A stretch of 64,000 nucleotides of DNA, taken from contig NZ_CP038255.1 of assembly GCF_004564135.1 (NCBI RefSeq), positions 900,501-964,500 of the forward strand, given 5' to 3'. Positions 26,985 through 37,059 of this stretch are shown here, piece by piece. The translations under genes and the position numbers were made by a program. Positions within the stretch are counted from its first letter, which is position 1. Each line of letters begins with the position of its first letter. A model generated the notes under the pieces. The model was not told the DNA's origin. It saw only the letters and a program-made list of their open reading frames with translations, and ran no database searches. This stretch comes from Terasakiella sp. SH-1 (lineage in GTDB: Bacteria > Pseudomonadota > Alphaproteobacteria > Rhodospirillales > Terasakiellaceae).

Positions 26985-27788
26985 ATGACTGCGATGACAG
27001 AAGCTCAAACAGAACAGCTGGTAACACGTTGTGATGAAAATGGGGTTGCAACCCTTACATTAAATCGTCCGAAAAAATTCAACGCTCTTTCCATGGCCGT
27101 TCTGGAGGCATTGCTGGAGGAGCTCACCCGTGTGGGCGAAGATAAATCCGTGCGGTGTGTGGTCTTGGCAGGTGAGGGGAAAGCCTTTTGTGCAGGTCAT
27201 GATTTGAAAGAAATGCGCGAAGAAACCACACGTATTGCGATGCAGGCTTTATTTGGCAAATGTTCAGAAGTCATGATGAAGATTACCTCCATTCCGCAGC
27301 CGGTTATTGCCCGTATTCATGGAATTGCCACAGCCGCCGGGTGCCAGCTGGTCGCAACGTGTGATTTGGCAATCGCAGTGGAAGAGGCACGTTTTGCCAC
27401 ATCGGGTATTAATGTCGGCCTGTTCTGTTCCACCCCGATGGTGGCCTTGACCCGTAATATGCCGACCAAGCAAGCCTTTGAAATGCTGGTGACGGGCGAT
27501 TTCATTGATGCGCAAACCGCCCTTCAATATGGTTTGATCAACAAGGTGGTGCCCGCAGATCAATTGGACAAGGCTGTGGCGGAAATGGCAAACAAGATTG
27601 CATCCAAGCCGGCAATTTCCATCGCCTTTGGCAAGCAGTTATTCTACAAGCAATTGGAAGCGGCGAAAGAAGCGGCTTATGACATGGCAGCCGATACCAT
27701 GACATGCAATATGTTGACAGAAGATGCACAGGCAGGCGTGGATGCCTTTATTGCCAAACAGCCCATGCCGGAATGGAAAGGGCGCTAA
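26985..27788 (+). CDS. crotonase-superfamily protein (ECHDC3-like), altered active site
   Basis: A 267-residue crotonase fold with the oxyanion-hole motifs FCAGHDLKEM and GIATAAGCQLVATCD. In classical enoyl-CoA hydratase two glutamates do the chemistry; the aligned positions here are Gln121 (AAGCQ) and Gly141 (TSGINVG), so simple hydratase activity is unlikely. The sequence resembles the eukaryotic ECHDC3 group and its bacterial relatives, whose reaction is not settled. It is followed after 4 bases by a CoA-binding protein gene. Confidence 0.82.
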   Translation: MTAMTEAQTEQLVTRCDENGVATLTLNRPKKFNALSMAVLEALLEELTRVGEDKSVRCVVLAGEGKAFCAGHDLKEMREETTRIAMQALFGKCSEVMMKITSIPQPVIARIHGIATAAGCQLVATCDLAIAVEEARFATSGINVGLFCSTPMVALTRNMPTKQAFEMLVTGDFIDAQTALQYGLINKVVPADQLDKAVAEMANKIASKPAISIAFGKQLFYKQLEAAKEAAYDMAADTMTCNMLTEDAQAGVDAFIAKQPMPEWKGR

Positions 27789-27792
27789 GATT

Positions 27793-28233
27793 ATGATGGA
27801 ACTGGCCTATGGTGATGAATATCTCACAACAATTCTTAAAGATGTGCAAGTCATCGCCATGGTCGGGGCTTCTGCCAAAGAAGAACGTCCGAGTTATTCT
27901 GTGATGCGCTATTTACAGGCACAGGGCTATCGCGTGGTGCCTGTCAACCCGGGGTTGGCCGGACAGGACATTCTGGGTGAAACGGTTTATGGCTCGCTGG
28001 CTGATATTCCGTTTGACTATCAGATGGTCGATATTTTCCGAAATGCTGAGGCGGCTGCAAAAATCAGCGAGGAAGCCGTTGCGTTAAAAGATGACAAGTC
28101 GATTGCAGTCATCTGGATGCAGCTTGGAATTTGCCATGAAGAAGCGGCGGAACGAGCAAGGGGGGCTGGGCTTAAGGTCGTGATGGACCGTTGCCCGAAA
28201 ATTGAATATGGCCGTTTGTTGGGGCGTTCTTAG
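27793..28233 (+). CDS. CoA-binding domain protein (YccU-like)
   Basis: A 146-residue Rossmann-fold protein: VIAMVGASAKEERPSYSVMRYLQ binds the nucleotide part of CoA, VVPVNPGLAG and VDIFRNAEAA are typical, and VIWMQLGI followed by VMDRCPKIEY matches the C-terminus of the small CoA_binding_2 proteins. The start is the ATG at 27793 just after the crotonase stop. The longer frame runs inside that gene. Probably co-transcribed with it. Confidence 0.88.
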   Translation: MMELAYGDEYLTTILKDVQVIAMVGASAKEERPSYSVMRYLQAQGYRVVPVNPGLAGQDILGETVYGSLADIPFDYQMVDIFRNAEAAAKISEEAVALKDDKSIAVIWMQLGICHEEAAERARGAGLKVVMDRCPKIEYGRLLGRS

Positions 28234-28493
28234 TTTTTTAAGGCTGCTTTAAATTTTCGATCTTTTTTAATGGCGGCTTCCCGGCTTTGTGCTTCGCTAC
28301 GATTTAGGAAGCCACTTTCTGCATAGACCAGTTTCCACGGCCTGCGTGCACGGGTGTATTTGGCCCCGCCGGGACGTTGACCGTTATGTTCTTCAAGGCG
28401 GCGCTCAGGGGTGGTGTCGTAAGTCACCCCTGTATAAGCCTCATTTTTCTGATTGAGCAGAACATAGACAAACCAGCGTTTTTGTACGCTCAT
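28230..28493 (-). CDS. GIY-YIG nuclease domain protein
   Basis: An 87-residue GIY-YIG protein of the UPF0213/YhbQ kind. The signature is VYVLLNQKNEAYTGVT (YVL ... YTG), followed by RRLEEHNG and the lysine-rich end AIKKDRKFKAALKN. The ATG at 28493 overlaps the TGA of the upstream hydrolase gene (ATGA), indicating translational coupling. It overlaps the convergent CoA-binding gene end by 4 bases. Confidence 0.88.
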   Translation of the reverse strand: MSVQKRWFVYVLLNQKNEAYTGVTYDTTPERRLEEHNGQRPGGAKYTRARRPWKLVYAESGFLNRSEAQSREAAIKKDRKFKAALKN

Positions 28494-29281
28494 AGGCTTC
28501 GCAACAACCACGCGCGGATGCGTTCAGCCACCATTTTCCAGCGTTTGTCCAACATGACCGCGTGGGGGACACCGGGGATGATCTCCAGATCAGCCTCATG
28601 GAATTTAGCAGTTTCCTTAAAGGCGGAAACCGGGATCATAACATCGGCATCCCCACCGATGACGGCAATGGGAATGTCATCTTTGGCCCGTTTGCGCGGT
28701 ACATCAAACAGGGCAACTTCATTGATAGCGCGCAGGGATTCTGGTTGGAACAAGCCGTGGGCTTCCGCCAGTGAGGCCGGGTGTGTATCATCAGACACCA
28801 GCAGGCGCTTAAGCATATGAAAACTCATGGCATCCGGGCCAAACATCATCACCTGATTAAGAGACCAATAAAGGTCTGGTGAACCCGTTACCATATGCAT
28901 GATGGAACTCATCGCCCCACTTGGGGGGAGAGAGCTGAGCAACACAGCTCCGCGACAGTCATGTTTTTCAATGTATTTCTGGACAACCATGCCGCCAAGG
29001 GAATGACCGATCAGGATCGGTGGTTCGCCAATTTCATCAACAGCCTTGATCACATCATTGACGTAATCGCTCAGACCTAGCAGGTGTAATGTCCATTCAT
29101 TGGCTTGTGGTCCGTGCCCGCTTAGGGAGACGGCGTAACAGTCATGGCCGTGATCTGCAAAAAACGGCATGAAACGATGACGCCAAATGGGGGCGGAACA
29201 AAAAGAGCCATGAATGAAGAGGAGAGGGGCTTTTTTTGGGGTGCGATCACTCGCTTCTAATTTTAGGAGTTCAAAGGCCAT
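28490..29281 (-). CDS. alpha/beta hydrolase
   Basis: A 263-residue alpha/beta hydrolase. The strand-loop LLFIHGSFCSAPIWR contains the oxyanion region, GHSLGG carries the nucleophilic serine near residue 93, GGDADVMIP supplies the acid, and GVPHAVML the histidine. No signal peptide is visible. Substrate unknown; likely an esterase or lipase-like enzyme. It forms a coupled pair with the GIY-YIG gene. Confidence 0.86.
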   Translation of the reverse strand: MAFELLKLEASDRTPKKAPLLFIHGSFCSAPIWRHRFMPFFADHGHDCYAVSLSGHGPQANEWTLHLLGLSDYVNDVIKAVDEIGEPPILIGHSLGGMVVQKYIEKHDCRGAVLLSSLPPSGAMSSIMHMVTGSPDLYWSLNQVMMFGPDAMSFHMLKRLLVSDDTHPASLAEAHGLFQPESLRAINEVALFDVPRKRAKDDIPIAVIGGDADVMIPVSAFKETAKFHEADLEIIPGVPHAVMLDKRWKMVAERIRAWLLRSL

Positions 29282-29457
29282 TTTTTTAATTTCTTATGTT
29301 TAGAGGTCGAAGCAAGGAAGACTTCATCTGTTGTAATCCGCTAAAGAATAAATTTTAGTAAATTAATCCGTATTTACTCCGGCTCATGACATATTCCGTA
29401 TTCACATTTCTGTCAAAGTGTTGTACATCCCTGTGCGCAACTAAAAAGGGCTGTCAG

Positions 29458-30015
29458 ATGGGCTTGAAAGAAGCAAAAGAGCAACATATTGAAGAGGTGC
29501 TTGTAAAGCATAAGGAATTTGCGAAAGATTATGCGCTGATTTCCACTTATGTTGGCATGTTTCCTTCTATTACCGTGCAAGATGACCTGTTGGTTTGTCT
29601 GCGTTCTTTGTATGAAATTCAGGTTGCCAATGATGTGGCTGATGTTGCCCCTAAATATGACAAGGCTGTCTTTCATTTGAACCTTGCCCGATTGCAGTGT
29701 TTGCGTGATTTCCTCGCATCATTTCTTGACCGTCTGAGCCTCTGCTCTCCTTGGGTGAAGGGTGATTTGTTGGAAGATACGACTGCGATGGAAATGGCAA
29801 CTCTGATTGGTGATTTTAACAAAAGGGCGAATGCAATTTATAATGCATGGGAAGATGATGCTACACCTTTTGATGCAGAAAAATTATGCGATGCCTATCG
29901 GGAAATTGTTAAAAGATGCAGCCAGATTGAAAGCCATTATATGGAAAAATATGGCATCGGATTATGGGATGTTTTTGTGGAATATGACAAGCAAGAAGAA
30001 AACGAAGCATCGTAG
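29458..30015 (+). CDS. hypothetical helical protein
   Basis: A 185-residue protein from the ATG at 29458 (MGLKEAKEQHIEEVL). I do not recognise it. It is predicted mostly helical, soluble, with scattered cysteines and an acidic C-terminus (YDKQEENEAS). The open frame extends 24 codons upstream, but that part (MTYSVFTFL...) has no supporting binding site. It precedes a tRNA fragment and two other unknown genes on the same strand. Confidence 0.65.
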   Translation: MGLKEAKEQHIEEVLVKHKEFAKDYALISTYVGMFPSITVQDDLLVCLRSLYEIQVANDVADVAPKYDKAVFHLNLARLQCLRDFLASFLDRLSLCSPWVKGDLLEDTTAMEMATLIGDFNKRANAIYNAWEDDATPFDAEKLCDAYREIVKRCSQIESHYMEKYGIGLWDVFVEYDKQEENEAS

Positions 30016-30116
30016 AATAAGATTAAAAGAATGGTTTTAGTTGTGGACAAACGCCATTAGCATTTTATAATAGCTCTCCATGTTCACCGTTTTTAAGGCG
30101 ATTCCATTGTAGGGGG

Positions 30117-30144
30117 CGACCCCTTAGCTCAGTTGGTTAGAGAC
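30117..30144 (+). other. 5' tRNA fragment (remnant)
   Basis: The bases read GACCCCT then TAGCTCAGTTGGTTAGAG, which is the acceptor 5' arm and D arm of a tRNA (tRNA-Lys-like). The sequence then turns into something unrelated: there is no anticodon arm, T arm or CCA. It looks like a leftover from a deletion or an integration event. Confidence 0.55.
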
Positions 30145-30194
30145 AGGAATTTCTGGAAGCGGGTACATGGTATTTCTCGGGTGAGGGGGCGTAA

Positions 30195-30449
30195 ATGCCA
30201 GACCGTAATGATGTTGAGACATCCAGAAGAATGACAAAAAAAACAGAATTCGAAGCACAAACAAGAAAACTGGCCAAAGCCGCGAAAAAAGAAGGCTATA
30301 TTCCAGTTGATAAATCCATCGTTCGCGGAAATATTAAAATTCCGGGGGGCGAGGTGTGCAGTAAAAAGAAGACGGATCGCACGCTGAATGCGGCGACCAC
30401 TGCTCTGGCTGTCCTCGGCCTTTCCGGGCAGCGCGCCAAGTCTGCCTGA
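30195..30449 (+). CDS. hypothetical small basic protein, 84 aa
   Basis: A lysine-rich 84-residue protein (RMTKKTEFEAQTRKLAKAAKKEG) with a short central segment ending in GGEVCSKKKT and an alanine-rich tail. The start has GAGGGGG upstream. I do not recognise it. The basic helical half could bind nucleic acid, but that is a guess. It lies between a tRNA fragment and a 172-aa unknown gene in the same direction. Confidence 0.6.
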   Translation: MPDRNDVETSRRMTKKTEFEAQTRKLAKAAKKEGYIPVDKSIVRGNIKIPGGEVCSKKKTDRTLNAATTALAVLGLSGQRAKSA

Positions 30450-30465
30450 ATATCGGCGAAAAACC

Positions 30466-30984
30466 ATGGAACCTTATCATTTTGATGCCATTGAGGAAAT
30501 CCTCGTCGGTCATTACGCAAAATTAGACCAGGAACTTTGTGAGGTCTATTCTGTCGAAGAGGCTGATATTCAAGGTGTCGATAATGAATGTCGCAGCGCC
30601 TTGACCCATATTGCGCGTATCATGGATTTGAAGACCCCTGACGAGGTGAAAAAAGAACAGGTCCGTGCCGCAGGCCATCTGGAACGCGCCCGCCGTGATG
30701 CGTTGAAGCATAAGACATATTGGTGGGTCGACCTGATACAAAAACTGGTACGTCGGACAATGGAATCTGGGGTCATGATCCCCAAGCCCCATTTGAAAGA
30801 ATTGGAAAAGTTGCGTAGAAAACATTTCATGATTTTGCGCAACGAAGTCCTGACAGCCAACAATAAAACAGATGATGAAATTGCGCTGGAGTATGAGGAC
30901 TTATGTACGAAGCTCAGCAGCATCTATGAAAGATTAGACAGTTACGCAACACTGGCTGGTGTTTGCGATCCGGCTGAATCCTAA
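30466..30984 (+). CDS. hypothetical helical protein, 172 aa
   Basis: Starts at the ATG at 30466 (MEPYHFDAIEEILVG), 16 bases after the 84-aa gene. The protein is highly charged and predicted helical (KKEQVRAAGHLERARRD, LKELEKLRRKHFMILRNEV), without membrane segments. I know no family for it. Its size, helical make-up and position resemble the unknown gene at 29458, though I see no clear sequence similarity between them. Confidence 0.65.
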   Translation: MEPYHFDAIEEILVGHYAKLDQELCEVYSVEEADIQGVDNECRSALTHIARIMDLKTPDEVKKEQVRAAGHLERARRDALKHKTYWWVDLIQKLVRRTMESGVMIPKPHLKELEKLRRKHFMILRNEVLTANNKTDDEIALEYEDLCTKLSSIYERLDSYATLAGVCDPAES

Positions 30985-31085
30985 AAACGATCTTATCCAC
31001 GTAATCCTCTTGCTTAAAAAAGGACTCTCAGGTAGGGTGCGCCCACCATTTTAGGGACTTTTTTAATAAAAGGATCGCAAGTACG

Positions 31086-33056
31086 ATGACCTCGCACAAG
31101 GATATGGCGAACGCCATTCGTTTTCTCTCCGCTGATGCCGTTCAAAAAGCCAAATCCGGCCACCCCGGTATGCCCATGGGCATGGCAGATGTTGCCACTG
31201 TTTTGTTCTCCAAATATATGAATTTTGATCCCAAACAGCCAAAATGGGCGGATCGTGACCGCTTTGTGCTGTCGGCTGGTCATGGCTCCATGTTGATGTA
31301 TTCCTACCTGTATCTGACAGGTTATGAAGACATGACCATTGAACAGGTGCGTAACTTCCGCCAAATGGGTGCGATTACGGCAGGTCATCCTGAATATGGT
31401 CACGCCACAGGGATTGAAACCACAACGGGCCCACTGGGCCAAGGCATTACAACTGCTGTCGGTATGGCAATTGCTGAAAAAATGCAAAATGCCCGTTTCG
31501 GTGACGATGTGGTTAATCACTATACATATGTCATTGCCGGTGATGGTTGCCTAATGGAAGGCATCTCCCATGAAGCGATCTCCACAGCAGGTCACATGGG
31601 GCTGAACAAGCTGATCGTTTTCTGGGATGATAACGAGATCACCATTGACGGTAAACTTGATGTTGCAGCCTCTGATGATCAGCTCAAACGTTTTGAAGCT
31701 TCTGGCTGGCACACACAAGCCATTGACGGTCATGACCCGGATGCCATTGCATTGGCGATTGATCATGCCAAGGAAAGCAACAAACCGTCTTTGATTGCTT
31801 GTAAAACTAAAATCGGTAAAGGCGCCCCGAGCCTTGAAGGCTCACATAAAACCCACGGTGCCCCACTGGGTGATGAAGAAATCGCCAACATGCGTGAGCA
31901 ACTGGGGTGGGATGCTGCCCCGTTTGAAATTCCAGCTGATATTCTGGAGGCATGGCGCACGGCGGGTGGTCGTGGTGCAACTGCACGCGAAGCTTGGCAA
32001 GAGCGCTTTAACGAACTGGATTTGGATGCACAGGAAACATTTGTGCGCACCAATGATGGCGGTCTGCCGGAAAACTGGATGGTTGCGGCTAACGATTATA
32101 AAAAGCAACTGTGCGAAGACGCGCCTAAAAAAGCCACACGTCAGTCTTCACAAATGGCCTTGAATGCATTGTGTGAAGTGATCCCGGAAATGGTCGGTGG
32201 TTCTGCTGACCTGACAGGCTCCAACCTGACCAAGGCAACAAGTCAGACCTCAATTACACCGGACGATTTCTCCGGGAACTATCTGCACTATGGTATCCGT
32301 GAATTCGGGATGGCGGCTTTCATGAACGGGATTGCCCTTCATGGCGGGTTTGTTCCTTATGGCGGTACGTTCCTTGTTTTTGCTGATTACATGCGTGCGG
32401 CCATGCGTTTGTCTGCGCTGATGGAACAGCGTGTTGTTTATGTTTTGACCCACGACTCCATCGGTCTGGGTGAAGATGGCCCGACGCATCAGCCTGTTGA
32501 AACGGTTGCGTCCTTGCGCGCGATGCCGAACACCAATGTGTTCCGCCCCGCTGATGCGGTGGAAACTCTGGAATGCTGGATGCTGGCCCTGCAAGCGGAA
32601 AAAACGCCGTCTGTTCTGGCCCTGTCACGTCAAGGTCTGCCAGCGGTTCGCACTGAATATTCTGAAGAAAATAAATCTGCCCGTGGTGCATATGTGTTGG
32701 CCCAAGCCGATGGTCCGCGCAAAGCAACCTTGATTGCCACAGGTTCAGAAGTTGAAATCGCGATGAATGCACGCGAAGCTTTGCAAGCTGATGGCGTGCC
32801 GACAGCTGTTGTGTCTATGCCGTGTTGGGAACTGTTTGAACAACAGGACGATAACTACAAGCGTGACACATTGGGTGACGGTGTGCGCGTGGCAATCGAA
32901 GCCGGCCTGCAAATGGGCTGGGATCGTTATATCGGGGCCAACGGTGCCTTTATCGGTATGACAGGCTTTGGTGCCTCTGCCCCGGCAGGTGAACTGTATG
33001 AGCATTTCGGTATCACTGCCGAAGCTGCCGTCAAAGCGGTTAAAGACAGAGTTTAA
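31086..33056 (+). CDS. tkt: transketolase
   Basis: Thiamine-diphosphate enzyme moving two-carbon ketol units in the pentose phosphate and Calvin pathways. The 656-residue protein has [13 protein letters not shown], the diphosphate motif [13 protein letters not shown], the pyrimidine-domain signature [17 protein letters not shown], and the C-terminal domain ending [13 protein letters not shown] lies upstream of the ATG. It is followed by a terminator and then fba and rpe in the same direction. Confidence 0.97.
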   Translation: MTSHKDMANAIRFLSADAVQKAKSGHPGMPMGMADVATVLFSKYMNFDPKQPKWADRDRFVLSAGHGSMLMYSYLYLTGYEDMTIEQVRNFRQMGAITAGHPEYGHATGIETTTGPLGQGITTAVGMAIAEKMQNARFGDDVVNHYTYVIAGDGCLMEGISHEAISTAGHMGLNKLIVFWDDNEITIDGKLDVAASDDQLKRFEASGWHTQAIDGHDPDAIALAIDHAKESNKPSLIACKTKIGKGAPSLEGSHKTHGAPLGDEEIANMREQLGWDAAPFEIPADILEAWRTAGGRGATAREAWQERFNELDLDAQETFVRTNDGGLPENWMVAANDYKKQLCEDAPKKATRQSSQMALNALCEVIPEMVGGSADLTGSNLTKATSQTSITPDDFSGNYLHYGIREFGMAAFMNGIALHGGFVPYGGTFLVFADYMRAAMRLSALMEQRVVYVLTHDSIGLGEDGPTHQPVETVASLRAMPNTNVFRPADAVETLECWMLALQAEKTPSVLALSRQGLPAVRTEYSEENKSARGAYVLAQADGPRKATLIATGSEVEIAMNAREALQADGVPTAVVSMPCWELFEQQDDNYKRDTLGDGVRVAIEAGLQMGWDRYIGANGAFIGMTGFGASAPAGELYEHFGITAEAAVKAVKDRV

Positions 33057-33068
33057 GACTTGAATAAA

Positions 33069-33104
33069 GAGGCGGTCCCAATGTGGGCCGCCTCAAACTT
33101 TTTA
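33069..33104 (+). terminator. Rho-independent terminator after tkt
   Basis: GAGGCGG (33069-33075) pairs with CCGCCTC (33088-33094), extended by CCC/GGG inside, followed by AAACTTTTTAT. Confidence 0.8.
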
Positions 33105-33136
33105 TAAGATTTAAGATTCGAATTGGAGGAAATCCT

Positions 33137-34201
33137 ATGGCACTCGTTTCCATGCGTCAGCTTCTTGATCATGCTGCAGAAAACGACTACGGCCTTCCGG
33201 CGTTCAACATCAATAATATGGAGCAGATGCTGGCGATTATGGCCGCAGCGTCCAAAACCGACTCTCCGGTCATTATGCAGGCATCACGCGGTGCGCGTAA
33301 ATATGCCAATGATGTGGTGCTGAAGCACTTGATTCAGGCGGCTGTTGAAATGTATCCGGACGTTCCGGTTTGTATGCACCTTGATCACGGTAACGAGCTG
33401 CGCACCTGTATGTCTGCTATGGCAAACGGTTTTTCTTCTGTGATGATGGACGGTTCCCTGGAAGCCGATGGCAAGACACCAGCTTCTTATGACTATAACG
33501 TGGATACAACTGCCGAAGTGGTCAAGGCTGCGCACCTGATCGGTGTGTCTGTTGAAGGGGAGCTGGGTGTTCTGGGCTCACTGGAAACAGGTGAAGGCGA
33601 AAAAGAAGACGGCCACGGTTTTGAAGGTAAGCTTGATAAAGACAAGCTGCTGACTGATCCGGATCAGGCGGTTGATTTTGTCTCTAAAACCAAGGTGGAT
33701 GCGCTGGCAATTGCGATGGGGACAAGCCACGGTGCCTATAAATTTACTCGTAAACCCGATGGTGAAATTCTGGCGATGGATGTGGTGAAAGAAATCCACA
33801 AGAAGCTGCCGAACACGCATTTGGTGATGCATGGCTCTTCTTCTGTACCACAAGAACTGCAAGACATCATCAATGAATATGGTGGGGAAATGAAGCAGAC
33901 GTATGGTGTGCCGCTGGAAGAAATCGTTGTGGGCATCAAAAATGGTGTACGCAAGGTCAACATCGACACAGATAACCGTATGGCGATCACGGGTGCAATC
34001 CGCAAAGCCATGCAGGAAGATCCAAGTGCGTTTGATCCGCGTCACTATCTTAAGCCTGCGATTGCAGCCATGGAAAAAGAATGTGTTCAGCGCTATGAAA
34101 TGTTTAACTGCGCTGGTCAAGGTTCCAAGATCAAGGCCATTAACCTGAACGATATGGCAAGCCGTTATGAAAGCGGTTCGCTTGATCCGGTTCTGGGTTA
34201 A
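33137..34201 (+). CDS. fba: class II fructose-bisphosphate aldolase (Calvin-cycle subtype)
   Basis: Zinc-dependent aldolase forming or cleaving fructose 1,6-bisphosphate. The 354-residue form starts at the ATG at 33137 with GGAGG upstream; the frame is open 18 codons earlier without similarity. Family landmarks: [19 protein letters not shown] with the zinc histidine, [28 protein letters not shown] and [11 protein letters not shown]. The CbbA-like start ([19 protein letters not shown]) fits the subtype. No RuBisCO gene is in the window. Confidence 0.96.
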   Translation: MALVSMRQLLDHAAENDYGLPAFNINNMEQMLAIMAAASKTDSPVIMQASRGARKYANDVVLKHLIQAAVEMYPDVPVCMHLDHGNELRTCMSAMANGFSSVMMDGSLEADGKTPASYDYNVDTTAEVVKAAHLIGVSVEGELGVLGSLETGEGEKEDGHGFEGKLDKDKLLTDPDQAVDFVSKTKVDALAIAMGTSHGAYKFTRKPDGEILAMDVVKEIHKKLPNTHLVMHGSSSVPQELQDIINEYGGEMKQTYGVPLEEIVVGIKNGVRKVNIDTDNRMAITGAIRKAMQEDPSAFDPRHYLKPAIAAMEKECVQRYEMFNCAGQGSKIKAINLNDMASRYESGSLDPVLG

Positions 34202-34212
34202 TTGAAAAAAGC

Positions 34213-34251
34213 ATGTCGCCCTTATTTGTTATGAGGGCGACATTTTTTTTA
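34213..34251 (+). terminator. Rho-independent terminator after fba
   Basis: ATGTCGCCCT (34213-34222) pairs with AGGGCGACAT (34234-34243), followed by eight T residues. It leaves only about 12 bases before rpe, so rpe needs read-through or its own promoter within this region. Confidence 0.85.
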
Positions 34252-34262
34252 GGAATAGACAT

Positions 34263-34907
34263 ATGCTTAAAATCGCCCCTTCCATTCTTTCTGCTGACTT
34301 TGCCAAATTGGGTGAAGAGGTTGTCGCCGTTGATAAAGCAGGAGCGGACTGGATTCATATTGATGTAATGGATGGTCACTTTGTTCCGAACCTGACCTTT
34401 GGCCCTTGTGTTATCAAGGCCATTCGGTCTTACACGGACAAGCCCTTTGATGTGCATCTGATGATTGATCCAGCCCAAGAATATTTAAAGGAATATGCCG
34501 ATGCTGGGGCCGATATCATCACGGTCCATGCCGAAGCAGATAAGCACCTGCATCGTTCTGTTCAGATGATCAAGGATTTGGGCAAAACGGCCGGGGTCTC
34601 TTTAAATCCAGCGACACCTGTCAATGCTGTGAAATATGTGCTGGATGAAATTGACATGATTTTGGTCATGTCGGTCAATCCCGGCTTTGGCGGGCAGAAA
34701 TTTATTCCGTCACAGTTAGAAAAGATCAAACGCCTGAAAGATATGATCGGGGATCGCGACATTGATATTCAGGTTGATGGCGGGGTAAACCCGGCCACGA
34801 TTAAATCGGTTGTGGATGCCGGGGCCAATGTGGTGGTTGCCGGTTCTGCTGTTTTTGGTGGGGATTATGCTGAAAACATCAAAGCCATCCACGAGGCTGC
34901 GAAATAA
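34263..34907 (+). CDS. rpe: ribulose-phosphate 3-epimerase
   Basis: Interconverts ribulose 5-phosphate and xylulose 5-phosphate. The 214-residue TIM barrel shows [33 protein letters not shown] with metal ligands, [24 protein letters not shown] and [10 protein letters not shown], all expected. It completes a tkt-fba-rpe cluster for sugar-phosphate rearrangement. Confidence 0.97.
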   Translation: MLKIAPSILSADFAKLGEEVVAVDKAGADWIHIDVMDGHFVPNLTFGPCVIKAIRSYTDKPFDVHLMIDPAQEYLKEYADAGADIITVHAEADKHLHRSVQMIKDLGKTAGVSLNPATPVNAVKYVLDEIDMILVMSVNPGFGGQKFIPSQLEKIKRLKDMIGDRDIDIQVDGGVNPATIKSVVDAGANVVVAGSAVFGGDYAENIKAIHEAAK

Positions 34908-34925
34908 GCAGACTCAGCCCTTAAC

Positions 34926-34963
34926 AAAAAGCCCGCATCAGGTCAATTGATGCGGGCTTTTTG
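34926..34963. terminator. bidirectional terminator between rpe and ppnP
   Basis: AAAAAGCCCGCATCA (34926-34940) pairs perfectly with TGATGCGGGCTTTTT (34948-34962), giving T-runs on both strands. Confidence 0.9.
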
Positions 34964-35018
34964 TGTTAGGTCGTCATTCTCAACTGGATTGAGAATCTTT
35001 TAGCGGCGATCAACCCAA

Positions 35019-35312
35019 TTAAGCATAGGTACAAAGATACGCTGTATCCTGTTTTACTTTCAGCTGGAATTTTGTATTGGCTTCCACTTCGAAGCTTTGG
35101 CCGGAATTGAAAGTTACAAACTCGTCCGCACCCGGTAACTTAACTGTCAGCGCACCGCTGATGACAGACATAGTTTCGTGTTGGCTGGTGCCAAATTCAT
35201 ATTCACCAGGAGCCATTACGCCAACGGTTGCAGGCAGTTTTTCACCCTGAAAGGCGATGGATTTTACTTTACCGTCGAAATATTCATTTACGCTTAGCGG
35301 AACATCGGTCAT
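35019..35312 (-). CDS. ppnP: pyrimidine/purine nucleoside phosphorylase (PpnP/YaiE)
   Basis: A 97-residue cupin that phosphorolyses nucleosides. The start [19 protein letters not shown], the middle [23 protein letters not shown] and the end [12 protein letters not shown] are the PpnP pattern over its whole length. GGAG lies upstream of the ATG. It is transcribed toward rpe and shares the bidirectional terminator. Confidence 0.93.
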   Translation of the reverse strand: MTDVPLSVNEYFDGKVKSIAFQGEKLPATVGVMAPGEYEFGTSQHETMSVISGALTVKLPGADEFVTFNSGQSFEVEANTKFQLKVKQDTAYLCTYA

Positions 35313-35343
35313 TGTCTTAATCTCCTAAAGAAATGGATAGGTT

Positions 35344-36946
35344 ATGAAAGCGTATAGTTATATTCGATACTCCACTGCCATACAAGGTAAAGGCTCCTCC
35401 TTATAGCGCCAGCAGGCGGCTGCAAAGGCATACTGCGAAGAGCAAGGACTGGAGCTTGTCAGTGACTATAAAGACTTGGGTGTGTCCGGCTTTAAGGGAA
35501 ACAACCAGAAGCATGAACTTGGGAAGTTCCTTGCAGATGTAGAGGTTGGGCGCATATCCACCCCATCGGCTTTGATTGTGGAAAGCTTGGACAGGATCAG
35601 TCGACTTCCTGTTGATGATGCCATGCCTTTATTCATGATGCTCAGAAGTGCGGGTGTCGAAATCCACACACTATCTGACAGGCAGGTTTATAAGAAGGGG
35701 GATGACTGGACCAAACTGATTGTTGCCATGGCTGTTATGGCTCGTGCCCATGAAGAAAGTGCAATCAAAGGAGAGCGTATCAAGAAAGCTTCTCTCAAGA
35801 GGCAGAAAGATAAAGCAGCTCATAAGACACCCCATGTTCCTTTCTGGTTCGAAAAGGGTGAGGATGATTTGATTATTCTCGAGGACAGGGTTGCAGAACT
35901 AAGAAAGATATTTGATTTGTATCTTTCCGGCATCGGCTCAAGGCGCATTGCACAGCAGATGAATAAGGAAGGCTGCAAAGGTCCAACAGGAAAAGGTTGG
36001 TCTCAGTCTTACGTCAATATTTTAGCAAGCCAGAAAACACCAATTGGGACACATATCACCGAAGATGGTCGGGAAATCGAGGGGTACTATCCCCAAGTGA
36101 TTGACACGGATACATGGCTTAAGGTGCAAGCCGCGAAGAAAAGAAACCGGGTAAATCGTGGCACCCATAAGAACGGTAGGCTTGGTCTCGTCCCGAACCT
36201 GTTTACAGGAATTGCCTTCTGTGGTGAGTGCGGTAGCCCAATGAGGTTTGATCATGTCTACAATAAGAAACGGGTAATGTATCGCTATCTCGGTTGCGCT
36301 GATGCTGTAACCGGACTGGAAAAAGAAAAGCGGTGTAAGAATAAGGCCCATAAATATGACTTCTTAGAGCCCTTTATCCTGAAGGGGTTGAGGCACTGAA
36401 GTCTCAAAAGATGACACGGAAACGCGCTCAAAGCTGGATAAAGTGCAGGGACAGCTTATAGACCTTCAGGTGACTTCTGAGAAACTTGCTGGAGCTATTC
36501 AAAGAGCCCCAAATATTGACGCATTGTATGACCAGCTTGAGGACATATCCAACGAGATTGAAGATGCCAGAAAGGAAGAGACGCGCCTTAAAGCTTTATT
36601 GGCTAGTGTATCCTCGACTGAGGAGCAGGTAATTGTGCGAGAAGAAGGGCAAATGGTGAACGCACAAGAGCTTGTGGCAACTTACATACAGGCAACTGAT
36701 GCACTCTTTGGGGATGAGGCAAGACAGGTAATCAGAAAACGGGTGCTGGCCCTTATCAGCGATATTACCATCTGGGCTGATGGCAGGTGCAAAGTGACTT
36801 CAGGTGATAGCTGGTTTGAGTTCCGTTTCACCAAGGAGAGTTTTCATGGACGGACAGCCAAGGCGGTTTATCTCTATGATAATGGTGAAAACAAGGTCAG
36901 ACTACAGAGGACTGGACCGCTCCAGTTATCAATGAAGAGATGGTGA
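35344..36946 (+). pseudogene. large serine recombinase, broken by a stop and a frameshift
   Basis: Starting at the ATG at 35344 the frame gives MKAYSYIRYSTAIQGKGSSL, then TAG at 35404-35406, then continues RQQAAAKAYCEEQG... with the resolvase domain (ESLDRISRLPVDDA), a recombinase domain and a zinc-ribbon (CGECGSPMRF ... CADAV ... RCKNK). The frame shifts at the GGGG run near 36385, after which the C-terminal coiled coil continues to 36946. The catalytic serine is in YIRYST. Two separate lesions argue for a dead gene rather than sequencing error. Confidence 0.85.
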
Positions 36947-37059
36947 ACAGTATCTACGGTAAAAATAAAAGCTAATGAAATGTCACTATAGTTTTGCTGC
37001 ATTCTCCTTCTTTCTGGGTGTTGGCGAAGGTTGAATGAATTATACTGCGCGTAATAATA

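Noticed and set aside
31086-34907. Calvin-cycle operon
   Set aside because: tkt, fba and rpe are present but no RuBisCO, phosphoribulokinase or cbbR is nearby, and terminators separate the genes.
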